Assembly: GCF_013363995.1 (NCBI RefSeq)
Contig: NZ_JABWGO010000008.1
Location: 310,001-374,000, forward strand
Length of the DNA: 64,000 nucleotides
Direction of reading: 5' to 3'
Source of the DNA: Nonomuraea rhodomycinica
GTDB lineage: Bacteria; Actinomycetota; Actinomycetes; Streptosporangiales; Streptosporangiaceae
Of the stretch, positions 51,351-59,693 are shown one piece after another. The notes beneath the pieces are model-generated. The model was given only the letters and a program-made list of their open reading frames with translations. It searched no databases and was not told the DNA's origin. How positions within the stretch are numbered: the first letter of the stretch is position 1; the number at the start of each line of letters is the position of its first letter. The translations under genes and the position numbers were made by a program.

Positions 51351-51881
51351 GTGCAATCCCTGGCCCGCCGCATCCGGGCGCTCGAACCGTCGTGCGGGCC
51401 GGTCCGGCTGGTCGCCGTCGACGGCCCCGCCGGGTCGGGCAAGACCACGTACGCCGACCGGCTCGCCGCCGCGCTCGGCTGCCAGGTCGTCCACAGCGAC
51501 GACTTCCCCGTGCCGTGGGAGGAGGGGCCGGGCCCCTGGTTCGCCGCCCTGGAGGAGAGCGTGCTGCGCCCGCTGGCCGCCGGGCGGCCCGGCGCGTACC
51601 GCCGCTACGACTGGGCGCGCGGCGCCTACGCCGAGACCGTCACCGTGCCCGTCGCCCCCGCGCTCGTGATCGAGGGCGTCGGAACGGCGCGCCGCTCCGC
51701 CGCGCGGCTCATCGCGTTCACCGTCTGGGTCGAGGCGCCGCCGGACGTACGGCTGCGGCGGGTGCTCCGCCGCGACGGTCCCGGCCTGGAGCAGGCGTGG
51801 CACGCCTGGTTCAAGGCCGAGCAGGCGTGGTTCGCCGAGGACGGCACCCGCGAGCGCGCCGACCTCGTCCACCGCACGTGA
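51351..51881 (+). CDS. P-loop kinase, uridine-kinase-like
   Basis: A 176-aa NTPase with Walker A GPAGSGKTT (about residue 25), followed by VVHSDDFPVPWEE, the Asp-rich segment uridine/pantothenate kinases use for the nucleoside or acceptor. RYDWARGAYAETVTV and VIEGVGTARRSAA match the (uridine kinase)-like proteins annotated across actinobacteria, whose true substrate is undetermined. A lid with several Arg residues (VRLRRVLRRDG) suits a phosphotransferase. It is convergent with the NUDIX gene (33-nt gap) and divergent from the CoA-transferase gene. Confidence 0.8.
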   Translation: MQSLARRIRALEPSCGPVRLVAVDGPAGSGKTTYADRLAAALGCQVVHSDDFPVPWEEGPGPWFAALEESVLRPLAAGRPGAYRRYDWARGAYAETVTVPVAPALVIEGVGTARRSAARLIAFTVWVEAPPDVRLRRVLRRDGPGLEQAWHAWFKAEQAWFAEDGTRERADLVHRT

Positions 51882-51914
51882 GCGGCGTCCGGGCCGGCGC
51901 CTTTACAAAGTAGA

Positions 51915-52469
51915 TCAGGAGTCGGGGAGCTCGCCGCTCATGAGCAGCAGCGTGTACGCCGCCACCGACCCCGAGTCGGTGACCTCGCCCGCGCGGACCA
52001 TCTTCTCGAACTCCGCCCGGCTCACCCACCGCTGGCGCATGTCCTGCTCGGTGTGCTCCCGGCGCGGCGGCCCCGGTTCGAGGCCGGTCGCGAGGTAGGC
52101 GTGCATCTGCTGGGTGGCCACGCCGTGGGCGTTGTCCAGCGCGCCGAGCCGGCGCCAGTGCGCGGCCCGCAGCCCCGTCTCCTCCGCCAGCTCCAGCCGG
52201 GCCTCCTCCTCCAGCGTGCTCGCCTGCGCCGAGCCCTGCGGGAAGCTCCACGTGCGCCGGCGCACCGGGTAGCGGTACTCCTCGACGAGGTGGAAGCCGC
52301 CGTTCTCCCAGGGCATGACCAGCACGTAGTCCGGCTTGTCGATGTAGGCGTACAGGCCGCGCGAGCCGTCGGGCCGCTCCACCTCGTCCTCGCGGACCGT
52401 CATCCACGGGTTGGAGTAGACGATCTTGGTGGTGATCTGCCGGATCGTGGAGCCCTCGGCGCCGGTCAC
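51915..52469 (-). CDS. NUDIX hydrolase with altered Nudix box
   Basis: A 184-aa NUDIX-fold protein. The Nudix helix is recognisable (ARLELAEETGL, about residues 93-103), keeping the metal-binding ELxEExG. The canonical Arg of REUxEE is Leu, the early Glu is Ser, and the loop is one residue short, in the segment FPQGSAQASTLEEEA. Pyrophosphohydrolase activity is therefore likely but may be changed. Preceding elements are YIDKPDYVLVMPWENGGFHLV and EEYRYPVRRRTWSFPQG, as in ADP-ribose pyrophosphatase-like members. GTG 52469 overlaps the hyuB stop (GTGA), so it is the third gene of the hyu operon. Confidence 0.85.
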   Translation of the reverse strand: MTGAEGSTIRQITTKIVYSNPWMTVREDEVERPDGSRGLYAYIDKPDYVLVMPWENGGFHLVEEYRYPVRRRTWSFPQGSAQASTLEEEARLELAEETGLRAAHWRRLGALDNAHGVATQQMHAYLATGLEPGPPRREHTEQDMRQRWVSRAEFEKMVRAGEVTDSGSVAAYTLLLMSGELPDS

Positions 52470-54274
52470 AGGTCGTCCACCTCCGCGTGGGTGCGGCCGC
52501 CGGACAGCCGCGCGTATCCGGGACCGCGATCGAAGAAGCGGCCCGCCGGAGGCCGCAGGTTCGCGCGCAACTGAGCCGTGCCCTCCTCGTCGATGCGGTC
52601 GCCGTCCAGCACCACACCGTAGTCGCCCAGCGCGCCGGCGATCGACACCTTGCCGTCGCGCACGTCCGCCGCCACCGCCCGCGGGTCGCGGTCGTACGGC
52701 GAGCCCCAGCCGCCGCCCCCCGTCGTGCGGATGCGGATCACCTCGCCGGCCTGCACCGGGTGGTCGTCCACCAGGCCGTCCATCTCCTTGCCGGCGATCT
52801 CCACCCGGAACGGCCGCCCGGCCAGCCCGCCGTTGACGCCCCAGCACGACAAGATCGACCGGTCGGCGATCGACATGTACGAGGCGTCGCGCAGCATCCG
52901 GATGTGCTTGTCGTAGCCGAGCCCGCCCCGGAACAGGCCGGGCCCGCCCGAGTCGCAGGCCAGCGCCAGCCGCTCGACCCGGAACGGCCAGCGCGCCTCG
53001 GCGAACTCGACCGGGATGTTGCGCGAGTCGGGCACCACGTGGACGGTGTCCTCCCCGTCGGCGTACCAGCGGCCGCCGGAGCCGCCGCCCAGCACCTCGC
53101 GCATGAGGTACGGCACGCCGTCGGCGTCGACGCCGTGCACGCCGGTGTAGCGGATCGTCTCCTGGTCGGCCGGCATGCGGCCCCCCGTGGCCTTGGCCAG
53201 CACCCCGGCCAGCACGCCGAGCAGGCGCAGGATGACGAACGTGCGGGCGTTGGTCGGGGCGGGGAACACCGGCGTCAGCAGCGTGCCCTTCTCCGGGAAG
53301 ATCATCGTGATGAGGGGGACGACGCCCTCGTTGACGTCCAGCTCGGCCATCCGCTCCGGCGTGTCGGCGAGGTTGCGCAGCACCGGCGCGAGCCACTTCT
53401 TGAGGAAGACGCCGTCGGCGTAGTCGCCCGCGTGGTTGATCGGCCCCTTGGCCTGCGGCGAGGTGCCGGTGAAGTCGATCGTCAGCGGGGACCGCGCGGC
53501 GTGGTCCACCGTCAGCGTGATCCGCTGGGTGTGCAGGCGGGGCTCGTCCACGCCGTCGTGCTCGGCGTAGTCCTCCCACACGTACACGCCCTCCGGGATC
53601 TTCGACAGCAGCTCCCGGCGGAACGTCTCGGTCGTCTTGTCGATGATCGCGTCGAAGCACTCCTCGACGGCGGCCCGGCCGTACCGGTCGAACAGCTCGC
53701 CCAGGCGGCGCGCGCCCATGAGGCAGGCCGAGCACTCGGCGTCGAGGTCGCCGGCCAGCGAGTCGGGCATGCGCGAGTTGCGGGTCATGATGCGCAGCGC
53801 GGCCTCGTTCGGCACGCCCTGGTCGCGCAGCTTGATCGGCGGGACCATCAGCCCCTCCTCGTACACGCTGCGCGCGTGGGAGGGCATCGAGCCGGGCACG
53901 GAGCCGCCGATGTCGTCGTGGTGGCCGAACGCCTGCACGAACGCCACCACCTCGTCCTCGTGGAAGACCGGGACGGTCACGCACAGGTCGGGCAGGTGGC
54001 CGATGCCGCCCTCGGACAGGTAGACGTCGTTGTGGAAGTAGACGTCGCCGGGCCGCATCGTCTCCACCGGGAAGTCGCGCACGACCGGCTGGACGAGCGC
54101 GCTGTAGGAGCGCCCGGTCAGCTTGCGCAGCCGCGCGTCGTGGATGCCCGCGCGGAAGTCGTGGGCGTCGCGGATCATCGGCGAGCGGGCGGTCCGGGCG
54201 ATCGCGGTCTCGACCTCCCTCTCCACCGACGCGAGCGTGCCCTCGACGATCTCGACGAGGATCGGGTCAGCCAC
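52466..54274 (-). CDS. hyuB: Hydantoinase B / oxoprolinase family subunit
   Basis: A 602-aa beta subunit of the ATP-dependent N-methylhydantoinase / 5-oxoprolinase / acetone carboxylase-like superfamily. Hallmarks are an N-terminal helix region (IVEGTLASVEREVETAI), the metal-site stretch VYFHNDVYLSEGGIGHLPD, AFGHHDDIGGSVPGS, and a C-terminal SGGPGLFRGGLGYD and TTGGGGWGSPYDRDP. GTG 54274 lies inside the end of hyuA (8-nt overlap) with GGAGG upstream. It works as a complex with HyuA to hydrolyse cyclic amides with ATP. Confidence 0.9.
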   Translation of the reverse strand: MADPILVEIVEGTLASVEREVETAIARTARSPMIRDAHDFRAGIHDARLRKLTGRSYSALVQPVVRDFPVETMRPGDVYFHNDVYLSEGGIGHLPDLCVTVPVFHEDEVVAFVQAFGHHDDIGGSVPGSMPSHARSVYEEGLMVPPIKLRDQGVPNEAALRIMTRNSRMPDSLAGDLDAECSACLMGARRLGELFDRYGRAAVEECFDAIIDKTTETFRRELLSKIPEGVYVWEDYAEHDGVDEPRLHTQRITLTVDHAARSPLTIDFTGTSPQAKGPINHAGDYADGVFLKKWLAPVLRNLADTPERMAELDVNEGVVPLITMIFPEKGTLLTPVFPAPTNARTFVILRLLGVLAGVLAKATGGRMPADQETIRYTGVHGVDADGVPYLMREVLGGGSGGRWYADGEDTVHVVPDSRNIPVEFAEARWPFRVERLALACDSGGPGLFRGGLGYDKHIRMLRDASYMSIADRSILSCWGVNGGLAGRPFRVEIAGKEMDGLVDDHPVQAGEVIRIRTTGGGGWGSPYDRDPRAVAADVRDGKVSIAGALGDYGVVLDGDRIDEEGTAQLRANLRPPAGRFFDRGPGYARLSGGRTHAEVDDL

Positions 54275-56270
54275 GCCGCACCTCCACATTGCCGAAAGCG
54301 TCCACCGTCGCGGTGAACCCCGGATGGACGGGAATGGTCGAGCCGTACTCCTCGATCACCGCCGGACCCTCGACCACGGCCCCGGCCTCCAGCGCGGCCC
54401 GCTGGAGGATCGGCGTGTCGTGCTCCTCCTCGAAGCGCACCTTCCGCGTCGCGCTCACCGCCTCGGTCCGCGGGTACGGCCGGCGCCGGATCGGCGGCCG
54501 GGCGATCGGCCCGATGCCGGACACCCGGAGGTTGACCCATTCGACGCCCTGGCGCGGGTCGTCGCGGTAGGCGTAGCCGTACAGGCGCTCGTGGGCGTCG
54601 TGGAAGCGCTCGACCACCTGCGCGCGCCACGCCTCGTCGATCGGGCCCGGCGGGGCCGGGACGCGCACCTCGTACGCCTGGCCGTGGTAGCGCAGGTCGG
54701 CGCTGCGGGCGTGGACCGGCTCGTCGAACCCCTCGCGTTCCAGGGCCCGCGCCGCCTCCTCCGCCAGCTCGCCGAAGATCCGCGCCGCGGCCTGGAGCGA
54801 CAGGTCGCGGGTCACGTACGTGCGCACGTAGTCGTTCTTGACGTCCACCGTGAGCAGCCCGAACGCGGAGACGTTGCCCGGCTCCGGCGGCACCACCACG
54901 GCGGGCAGGCCCAGGATGTCGATGAGCCGGCAGGCCAGCAGCGGACCCGACCCGCCGAACGTCACGAGCGGGAAGTCGCGCACGTCCAGCCCGCGCTTGA
55001 CCGTGATCTGCCGGATCGCGTTGCTCTGGTTGAAGGCGCTGATCTCCAGGATGCCCGTGGCGGTGCGCTCGGGGCTGAGGCCGAGCTTGCCGGCCAGGGC
55101 CTCGACGCCGGCCCGCGCCGCGTCCGCGTCGAGCGGGATCTCGCCGCCGAGCAGGTGCGGCGGGACGCGGCCGAGGAAGACGTGCGCGTCGGTGACCGTC
55201 ACCTCCGTGCCGCCCCGGCCGTAGCACAGCGGCCCGGGGTCGGCGCCGGCCGACCGGGGGCCGACCTTCAGCGTGCCCTCGGGCGAGATCCACGCGATCG
55301 AGCCGCCGCCCGCGCCGACGGTCACGATGTCGATCATGGGGATCTTGACCGGGAAGCGGCCGACCGTGCCCTCGGTGGTGACGGACGGCTCGCCGTCGAT
55401 CACCACGGCGACGTCCGTGGAGGTGCCGCCGCCGTCCAGCGTGATCACCGACGGGTGCCCGGCGTTGGCGGCCAGCATCGCGGCGCCGAGCGCGCCCGCG
55501 GCCGGCCCCGACAGCACGGTGGTGATCGGCTGGTTGACGACCTCGCGGGCCGACAGCACGCCGCCGTTCGACTTCATCACGGAGAACGGCATGCCGAGGC
55601 GCTGCGACAGCTCGGCGAGGTAGCGGCGCATGACCGGCTTGACCGCGGCGTCCACGAGGGTGGTGACCGATCGCTCGTACTCGCGGTACTCGCGCAGCAC
55701 GTCGCTGGAGATCGACACGACCGCGTCGGGATGCTCGCGGGCCAGCACGTCGCGCATGCGCCGCTCGTGCTCCGGGTTGGCGTAGGAGTGCAGGAAGCAG
55801 ACGCCGATGGCGGTGACGCCGCGGGCCCGGAACCAGCGGGCCGCCTCGACGGCCTGGTCCTCGGCGAAGGGGCGCACCTCGGCGCCCGTGTGGTCGAGCC
55901 GGCCGCCGACGGTCCGCACCAGGTGCACGGGGACGATGCGCGGCGGCTTGACCCAGAAGTAGGAGTTGCCGTAGCCGTCGGGGACGCTCTGCCGGCCGAT
56001 CTCCAGGACGAACTCGAAGCCCTCGGTCGTGATGAACCCGAGCCCCTCGACGCGCTCCTCCAGGAGCTGGTTGGTGGCCACCGTGGTGCCGTGGACGACC
56101 GAGGTCACGTCCAGCTCGCCGAGCTTGCGCACGCCCGTGACGAAGCCGTCGGCCGGGTTGGCCGGGGTGGAGGGCGTCTTCGTGGTGACGATCTCACCGG
56201 TGTCCTCGTCCACCGCCACGACGTCGGTGAAGGTCCCGCCGGTGTCGACGCCGATGCGCACGTTACGCAT
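54267..56270 (-). CDS. hyuA: Hydantoinase A / oxoprolinase family subunit
   Basis: A 667-aa alpha subunit with an ASKHA-type ATPase fold. The phosphate-1 loop RIGVDTGGTFTDVVAVDEDT opens the protein, VVHGTTVATNQLLE follows, and GGGTSTDVAVVIDGE (about residue 290) is the second nucleotide motif. SIAWISPEGTLKVGPRSAGADPGP is the typical family segment. The ATG at 56270 has no good ribosome binding site. A 14-codon leader ORF (56307-56263) with a strong AGGAGG ends across this ATG and may couple its translation. It is divergent from tdk. Confidence 0.9.
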   Translation of the reverse strand: MRNVRIGVDTGGTFTDVVAVDEDTGEIVTTKTPSTPANPADGFVTGVRKLGELDVTSVVHGTTVATNQLLEERVEGLGFITTEGFEFVLEIGRQSVPDGYGNSYFWVKPPRIVPVHLVRTVGGRLDHTGAEVRPFAEDQAVEAARWFRARGVTAIGVCFLHSYANPEHERRMRDVLAREHPDAVVSISSDVLREYREYERSVTTLVDAAVKPVMRRYLAELSQRLGMPFSVMKSNGGVLSAREVVNQPITTVLSGPAAGALGAAMLAANAGHPSVITLDGGGTSTDVAVVIDGEPSVTTEGTVGRFPVKIPMIDIVTVGAGGGSIAWISPEGTLKVGPRSAGADPGPLCYGRGGTEVTVTDAHVFLGRVPPHLLGGEIPLDADAARAGVEALAGKLGLSPERTATGILEISAFNQSNAIRQITVKRGLDVRDFPLVTFGGSGPLLACRLIDILGLPAVVVPPEPGNVSAFGLLTVDVKNDYVRTYVTRDLSLQAAARIFGELAEEAARALEREGFDEPVHARSADLRYHGQAYEVRVPAPPGPIDEAWRAQVVERFHDAHERLYGYAYRDDPRQGVEWVNLRVSGIGPIARPPIRRRPYPRTEAVSATRKVRFEEEHDTPILQRAALEAGAVVEGPAVIEEYGSTIPVHPGFTATVDAFGNVEVRRG

Positions 56271-56307
56271 GCCGGCCCCGCGCCGACCGGCCCCTGTCTG
56301 TGACCAC
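56263..56307 (-). other. Possible 14-codon leader ORF coupled to hyuA
   Basis: GTG 56307 follows AGGAGGAAGC and reads MVTDRGRSARGRHA before a TAA that overlaps the hyuA start region (ATGCGTAAC). hyuA itself lacks a Shine-Dalgarno, so this peptide ORF could deliver ribosomes to it. The peptide is Arg-rich (four of 14). Confidence 0.4.
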
Positions 56308-56326
56308 GCTTCCTCCTGAGGTTCAG

Positions 56327-56340
56327 GGGAGAAATCTCCC
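56327..56340. promoter_or_regulatory. Palindromic operator candidate GGGAGA-AA-TCTCCC
   Basis: A perfect 6-bp inverted repeat around an AA centre, 57-70 bp before the hyuA ATG and 29 bp before the tdk -10. It is suitably placed to control hyuAB or both genes. No regulator gene is adjacent. Confidence 0.45.
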
Positions 56341-56368
56341 ATGAGGTCAGGGAGCACGCCAAGCCCGC

Positions 56369-56374
56369 TAAGGT
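56369..56374 (+). promoter_or_regulatory. -10 element TAAGGT, leaderless start of tdk
   Basis: TAAGGT ends 8 nt before GTG 56383. Confidence 0.5.
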
Positions 56375-56382
56375 GGCACCCC

Positions 56383-57018
56383 GTGACCGACCTGTCTGCC
56401 TTGTCCCCCGTTCCCCCTGGTGCCCGCGACGCGGTGCTCAAGTTCTTCTTCGGCCCCATGGACTGCGGCAAGTCCACGCTGGCCCTGCAGATGAACTACA
56501 ACCACAGCCGCCAGGGCAGGCGCGGCCTCGTGCTCACCAAGCACGACCGGTCCGGCGGCCCCCAGGTCACCAGCAGGATAGGGCTCGGCCTGGAGGCGAT
56601 CGAGGTCGAGGACTCCCTGGACCTCGTCGCGCTGGTCACCGCGCACGACTCCGTCGACTATCTCATCTGCGACGAGGCGTGCTTCTACACGGTCGCGCAG
56701 ATCGAGCAGCTCGCCGACCTGGTGGACGACCACGGGGTGGACGTGTACGCGTTCGGGCTGGCCTCGGACTTCCGGTCGGTGATGTTCCCGGCGGCGCAGC
56801 GGCTGTTCGAGCTGGCCGACGAGGTGTGCCGGCTCCAGGTCGAGGTGCTGTGCTGGTGCGGGCGGCCGGGCCTGCTCAACGGGCGGATCGTGGGCGGCGA
56901 GCTGGTGAGGACGGGCGAGCAGGTGGTGATCGGCGACACGGACCGCTCGCCGGTCCGCTACCAGGTGCTCTGCCGCCGCCACCACCGCTCGGGCCTGCTG
57001 GGCGAGGGCACCGCGTAG
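56383..57018 (+). CDS. tdk: Thymidine kinase
   Basis: A 211-aa type II thymidine kinase (salvage of thymidine to dTMP). Walker A is FFGPMDCGKSTLALQ (about residue 26), the catalytic region is YLICDEACFY, the lasso loop region is VYAFGLASDFRS, and the zinc-binding cysteines appear as LCWCGRPG and CRRHH near the C-terminus. GTG 56383 is chosen from the -10 position. It is convergent with the DsbA-like gene with a 10-nt gap between stops. Confidence 0.93.
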   Translation: MTDLSALSPVPPGARDAVLKFFFGPMDCGKSTLALQMNYNHSRQGRRGLVLTKHDRSGGPQVTSRIGLGLEAIEVEDSLDLVALVTAHDSVDYLICDEACFYTVAQIEQLADLVDDHGVDVYAFGLASDFRSVMFPAAQRLFELADEVCRLQVEVLCWCGRPGLLNGRIVGGELVRTGEQVVIGDTDRSPVRYQVLCRRHHRSGLLGEGTA

Positions 57019-57028
57019 GGGCTCGTCC

Positions 57029-57697
57029 TCAGACGGCGCAGAAGCCGTCGTCGCAGCCGTCCGCGGGGGCGGCGAGCAGCGTGACGGGGGTCTGCCCGGT
57101 CCGCTCGGCCACCTCGGCGATGGCGGCGTCGAACGTCTCCTCCGGCTGTGCTCCCGACACGGCGAACGTGCCCTCGAACAGGAAGAGGGGGACCCCGCTG
57201 ATCCCGAGCCCCGCGGCCCGGGAGAGCTGCTCGCGCACCTCGTCGGCGCCCTCGCCGGTGTCCCGCACCCCGGCCTCGGCGGCCAGCTTGGCGAGCACGT
57301 CGGGGTCGCCGACGTTCAGCCCGTCGGTGAAGTGGGCGCGGAACAGCAGCTCGGCCATCTCCTCGCCGCGGCCCTGGCGGGTGGCCAGCTCGACCAGCCG
57401 GTGGGCCTCGAAGGTGTTGGCGCTGACCGCGTCGTCGAAGCGCAGCTCCAGGCCGTCGCCGGCGGCCACCTCCGTGACCCGGCCGGTCATCTGGGCGGCG
57501 TTCGGGCCGAACTTGCGCGCCAGCGCGTCCAGCAGCGGCTCGCCCTCGGCGGGGGCGTCGGGGTTGAGCTGGAACGGCCGCATCGTGATCTCCAGCGTGC
57601 CGCCGCGGGCACGGAAGCGCTCGGCCGCGCGGGCGAAGCGGGTGTGGCCGATGTAGCACCACGGGCAGACGACGTCGGAGAATATTTCCACCTTCAT
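57029..57697 (-). CDS. DsbA-family oxidoreductase, FrnE-like
   Basis: A 222-aa thioredoxin-fold protein with a helical insert. The active site is CPWC (IFSDVVCPWCYIGHTRF, about residue 12), and the cis-Pro loop is GISGVPLFLFE near residue 170. An additional C-terminal pair (DGCDDGFC) is suggestive of the FrnE-type second motif. It has no signal peptide, so it is cytoplasmic: a 2-hydroxychromene isomerase/FrnE-like thiol-disulfide oxidoreductase. ATGs lie at 57697 and 57703; neither has a strong ribosome binding site, and I use the inner one. Confidence 0.88.
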   Translation of the reverse strand: MKVEIFSDVVCPWCYIGHTRFARAAERFRARGGTLEITMRPFQLNPDAPAEGEPLLDALARKFGPNAAQMTGRVTEVAAGDGLELRFDDAVSANTFEAHRLVELATRQGRGEEMAELLFRAHFTDGLNVGDPDVLAKLAAEAGVRDTGEGADEVREQLSRAAGLGISGVPLFLFEGTFAVSGAQPEETFDAAIAEVAERTGQTPVTLLAAPADGCDDGFCAV

Positions 57698-57775
57698 GCA
57701 CATCGCCAACCGCCCCGCGACGGCGGTCATTCCGGAAAAATCGGAAATGACCGGCACCGCCGTGCCGGGAGCCGC

Positions 57776-58672
57776 TCAGCCGGAGGCCAGCTCCTCCAGC
57801 CGGAACGGCAGGTACGCCGAGTCGTCCACCAGCGCCGACGCCCCGCGCCACCAGCCGAACCACTCGCCGCTGCGCCACATCCAGTCGGCCCGCTCGATGG
57901 CCGCCACCACCTCGCCGACCGTCCGCCACGGCTCGCCCACCTGCTCCAGCGTGGCCCCGTGCCGCACGGCCCAGTCGCGCAGGATCTCGGCCGCGTCCCC
58001 GTCCACCTCCCGGGCGTACGGGTCGGGGTCCTCGCCGGGCAGCCGGTGCGGCCCCAGCCCGGCGGCCACGCCCCAGCTCCACTGCGCCTCGGCCGGACGG
58101 GAGTAGCGCAGCGACTGGAAGTCGAGGTTGGAGCCCAGCTCGTCGTCGGGCCGGCGCGTGACCACCGCGTCCAGCCGCCCGCCGGCGTCGAAGTGCACGA
58201 CCAGCCGATCTCCCGGCCGCACCCCGCCGGGGAGGTCGAACCGATCCTCGGCCTGCCACGAGTTCAGGTCCACCTCGGCGACGGGTGAGCCCCACAGCGC
58301 GTCGGCGGCGTCGTCCGCCATCCAGGCGGCCAGCATCTCCAGGGCGGTCAGGTCGGTCCACGGCTCGATCGCCACGGCCGTGCCGAGCACCTCGTCCGGC
58401 GCCGGGAGCTTGCCGCCGCGCGGGCGTCCCCACCACTGCGCGCCCAGGTCGCGCGTGCCGACCAGCAGCGCGGCGATGGCGGCCAGCTCGGCCGACCGCC
58501 GCGTCAGGCCGGCGCCCAGCGCCAGGTCGAGACAGCGGCCGGCGCGCTCGTCGCCGAGCTCGGCGCGGGCGTCGCCGACCAGCGCCTCGGCCGTGGGGCG
58601 TTCGGTGCCCAACAGGGTGCTCACGACTCTTCTGGCCTCGGTCCGCGCGTCTTCAGCATGTGCCTGCCGCAT
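57776..58672 (-). CDS. Unknown 298-aa protein
   Basis: No family recognised. The N-terminal half is helical and Ala-rich, and the C-terminal half has several Trp-containing segments (AQWSWGVAAGLG, WMWRSGEWFGWWRG). There is no signal peptide or membrane segment. The composition and Trp clusters suggest a soluble binding protein. ATG 58672 is supported by a TAGCGT box 6 nt upstream, i.e. a leaderless message. It stands alone between frnE-like and coxG-like genes on the same strand. Confidence 0.68.
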   Translation of the reverse strand: MRQAHAEDARTEARRVVSTLLGTERPTAEALVGDARAELGDERAGRCLDLALGAGLTRRSAELAAIAALLVGTRDLGAQWWGRPRGGKLPAPDEVLGTAVAIEPWTDLTALEMLAAWMADDAADALWGSPVAEVDLNSWQAEDRFDLPGGVRPGDRLVVHFDAGGRLDAVVTRRPDDELGSNLDFQSLRYSRPAEAQWSWGVAAGLGPHRLPGEDPDPYAREVDGDAAEILRDWAVRHGATLEQVGEPWRTVGEVVAAIERADWMWRSGEWFGWWRGASALVDDSAYLPFRLEELASG

Positions 58673-58678
58673 ACCGCC

Positions 58679-58684
58679 ACGCTA
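58679..58684 (-). promoter_or_regulatory. -10 element TAGCGT, leaderless start of the 298-aa gene
   Basis: The minus-strand TAGCGT ends 6 nt before ATG 58672. Confidence 0.5.
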
Positions 58685-58775
58685 CGCCCGGAGATCCTTT
58701 TCCGCGAGAGCCGAAACCCCCATACCCGCAGGCCCCGCACCCGCCGCTTTCCCGCGGGCCCCCACGCCCGCCCGT

Positions 58776-59495
58776 TCAGTGGCGGCGGCCCGAGCGGGCG
58801 AGGAGCCAGCCCACCGCGACGCCCGTCAGCGCCACCCCGGCCCCCGTCCCGAACGAGGCCAGCATCACCCACGGCCGCGTCTCCGTGCGGACCGAGGGGG
58901 CGCGCTCCCCCGCGGGCCGCTCGTGGACGGCCGGCCGCTCGCGGACCGCCGTCCCCGGCGCGGCCACCGCGACAGCGCCCGAGCCGGCCTCCGCCCCGCC
59001 CGCGCCGGGCGCCCCCACGGGCACGGCGGCGGACGGCTGCGCGGCGGACGGCTGCGCGGGTCCGCTGAGCAGCCGGTCCACCGCGGAGAAGAACTCCCCC
59101 GCCGTGCGGCGCGCCACCGCGCCCAGCATCCGCTGCCCGACCCCGCCGATCATGCCGCCCACCACGGCGTCGGCGTCGTAGTCGACCCGGGTGCCCCCGT
59201 CCACCTCGCTCAGCCGTACCTGCACCGTGGCGTCGACGGTCCCCGGCGCGCCCTGGCCGCGCGCCCGCAGCACGAAGCTCTCCGGCGCGAGCGGGTCGGC
59301 GAGCGCCACCTCGCCCTGGTAGACGCCCCTGACCGAGGCCACGCCCGCGTTCACCGTCATCCGGTACGTGTCGGGCCCGCTCTCCTCCAGCCGCTCGCAG
59401 CCCGGGATGGTGCGCACCAGCACCGCCGGGTCCCGCAGCGCGGCCCACACCCGATCTCTGTCGACGCCGATCACGGCGCTACCTGCGACCTTCAC
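58776..59495 (-). CDS. SRPBCC (CoxG-like) protein with C-terminal membrane anchor
   Basis: A 239-aa protein. Residues 1-145 form a START/SRPBCC domain of the CO dehydrogenase subunit G type (WAALRDPAVLVRTIPGCERLE, later GVYQGEVALADP and MIGGVGQRML). A Pro/Ala-rich linker follows, and a single transmembrane helix (about 210-233) ends in RSGRRH. In carboxydotrophs CoxG helps anchor CO dehydrogenase; here no coxMSL is in view. GTG 59495 follows a TAGGGT box by 6 nt. The upstream region is shared with cydA, divergently transcribed. Confidence 0.85.
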   Translation of the reverse strand: MKVAGSAVIGVDRDRVWAALRDPAVLVRTIPGCERLEESGPDTYRMTVNAGVASVRGVYQGEVALADPLAPESFVLRARGQGAPGTVDATVQVRLSEVDGGTRVDYDADAVVGGMIGGVGQRMLGAVARRTAGEFFSAVDRLLSGPAQPSAAQPSAAVPVGAPGAGGAEAGSGAVAVAAPGTAVRERPAVHERPAGERAPSVRTETRPWVMLASFGTGAGVALTGVAVGWLLARSGRRH

Positions 59496-59501
59496 ATCGC
59501 C

Positions 59502-59507
59502 ACCCTA
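59502..59507 (-). promoter_or_regulatory. -10 element TAGGGT, leaderless start of coxG-like gene
   Basis: The minus-strand TAGGGT ends 6 nt before GTG 59495. Confidence 0.5.
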
Positions 59508-59578
59508 AGCACGGACCCGCCCCGGGATAAGGGCAACACCTGCCAGAGAGCGGTACGCGTCGCGTCCCGGGGTCCGTC

Positions 59579-59626
59579 GCGGGGCTTAGCCGGGAATCAG
59601 CCCACGGGCTGACGCGAAGCCCCCGC
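59579..59626 (+). other. Branched stem-loop upstream of cydA
   Basis: The outer stem is GCGGGGCTT (59579-59587) with AAGCCCCCGC (59617-59626), one bulge. Inside it CAGCCC-AC-GGGCTG (59598-59611) forms a second hairpin. It could be a leader/attenuator or simply a terminator-like element in the divergent gap. No known riboswitch consensus is matched. Confidence 0.35.
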
Positions 59627-59693
59627 CCGCTGCGACATCCTCACTGGACACCGAGGAGTGAGCGCGCTGTGACGAAGATCGCAGCACGTTGCT

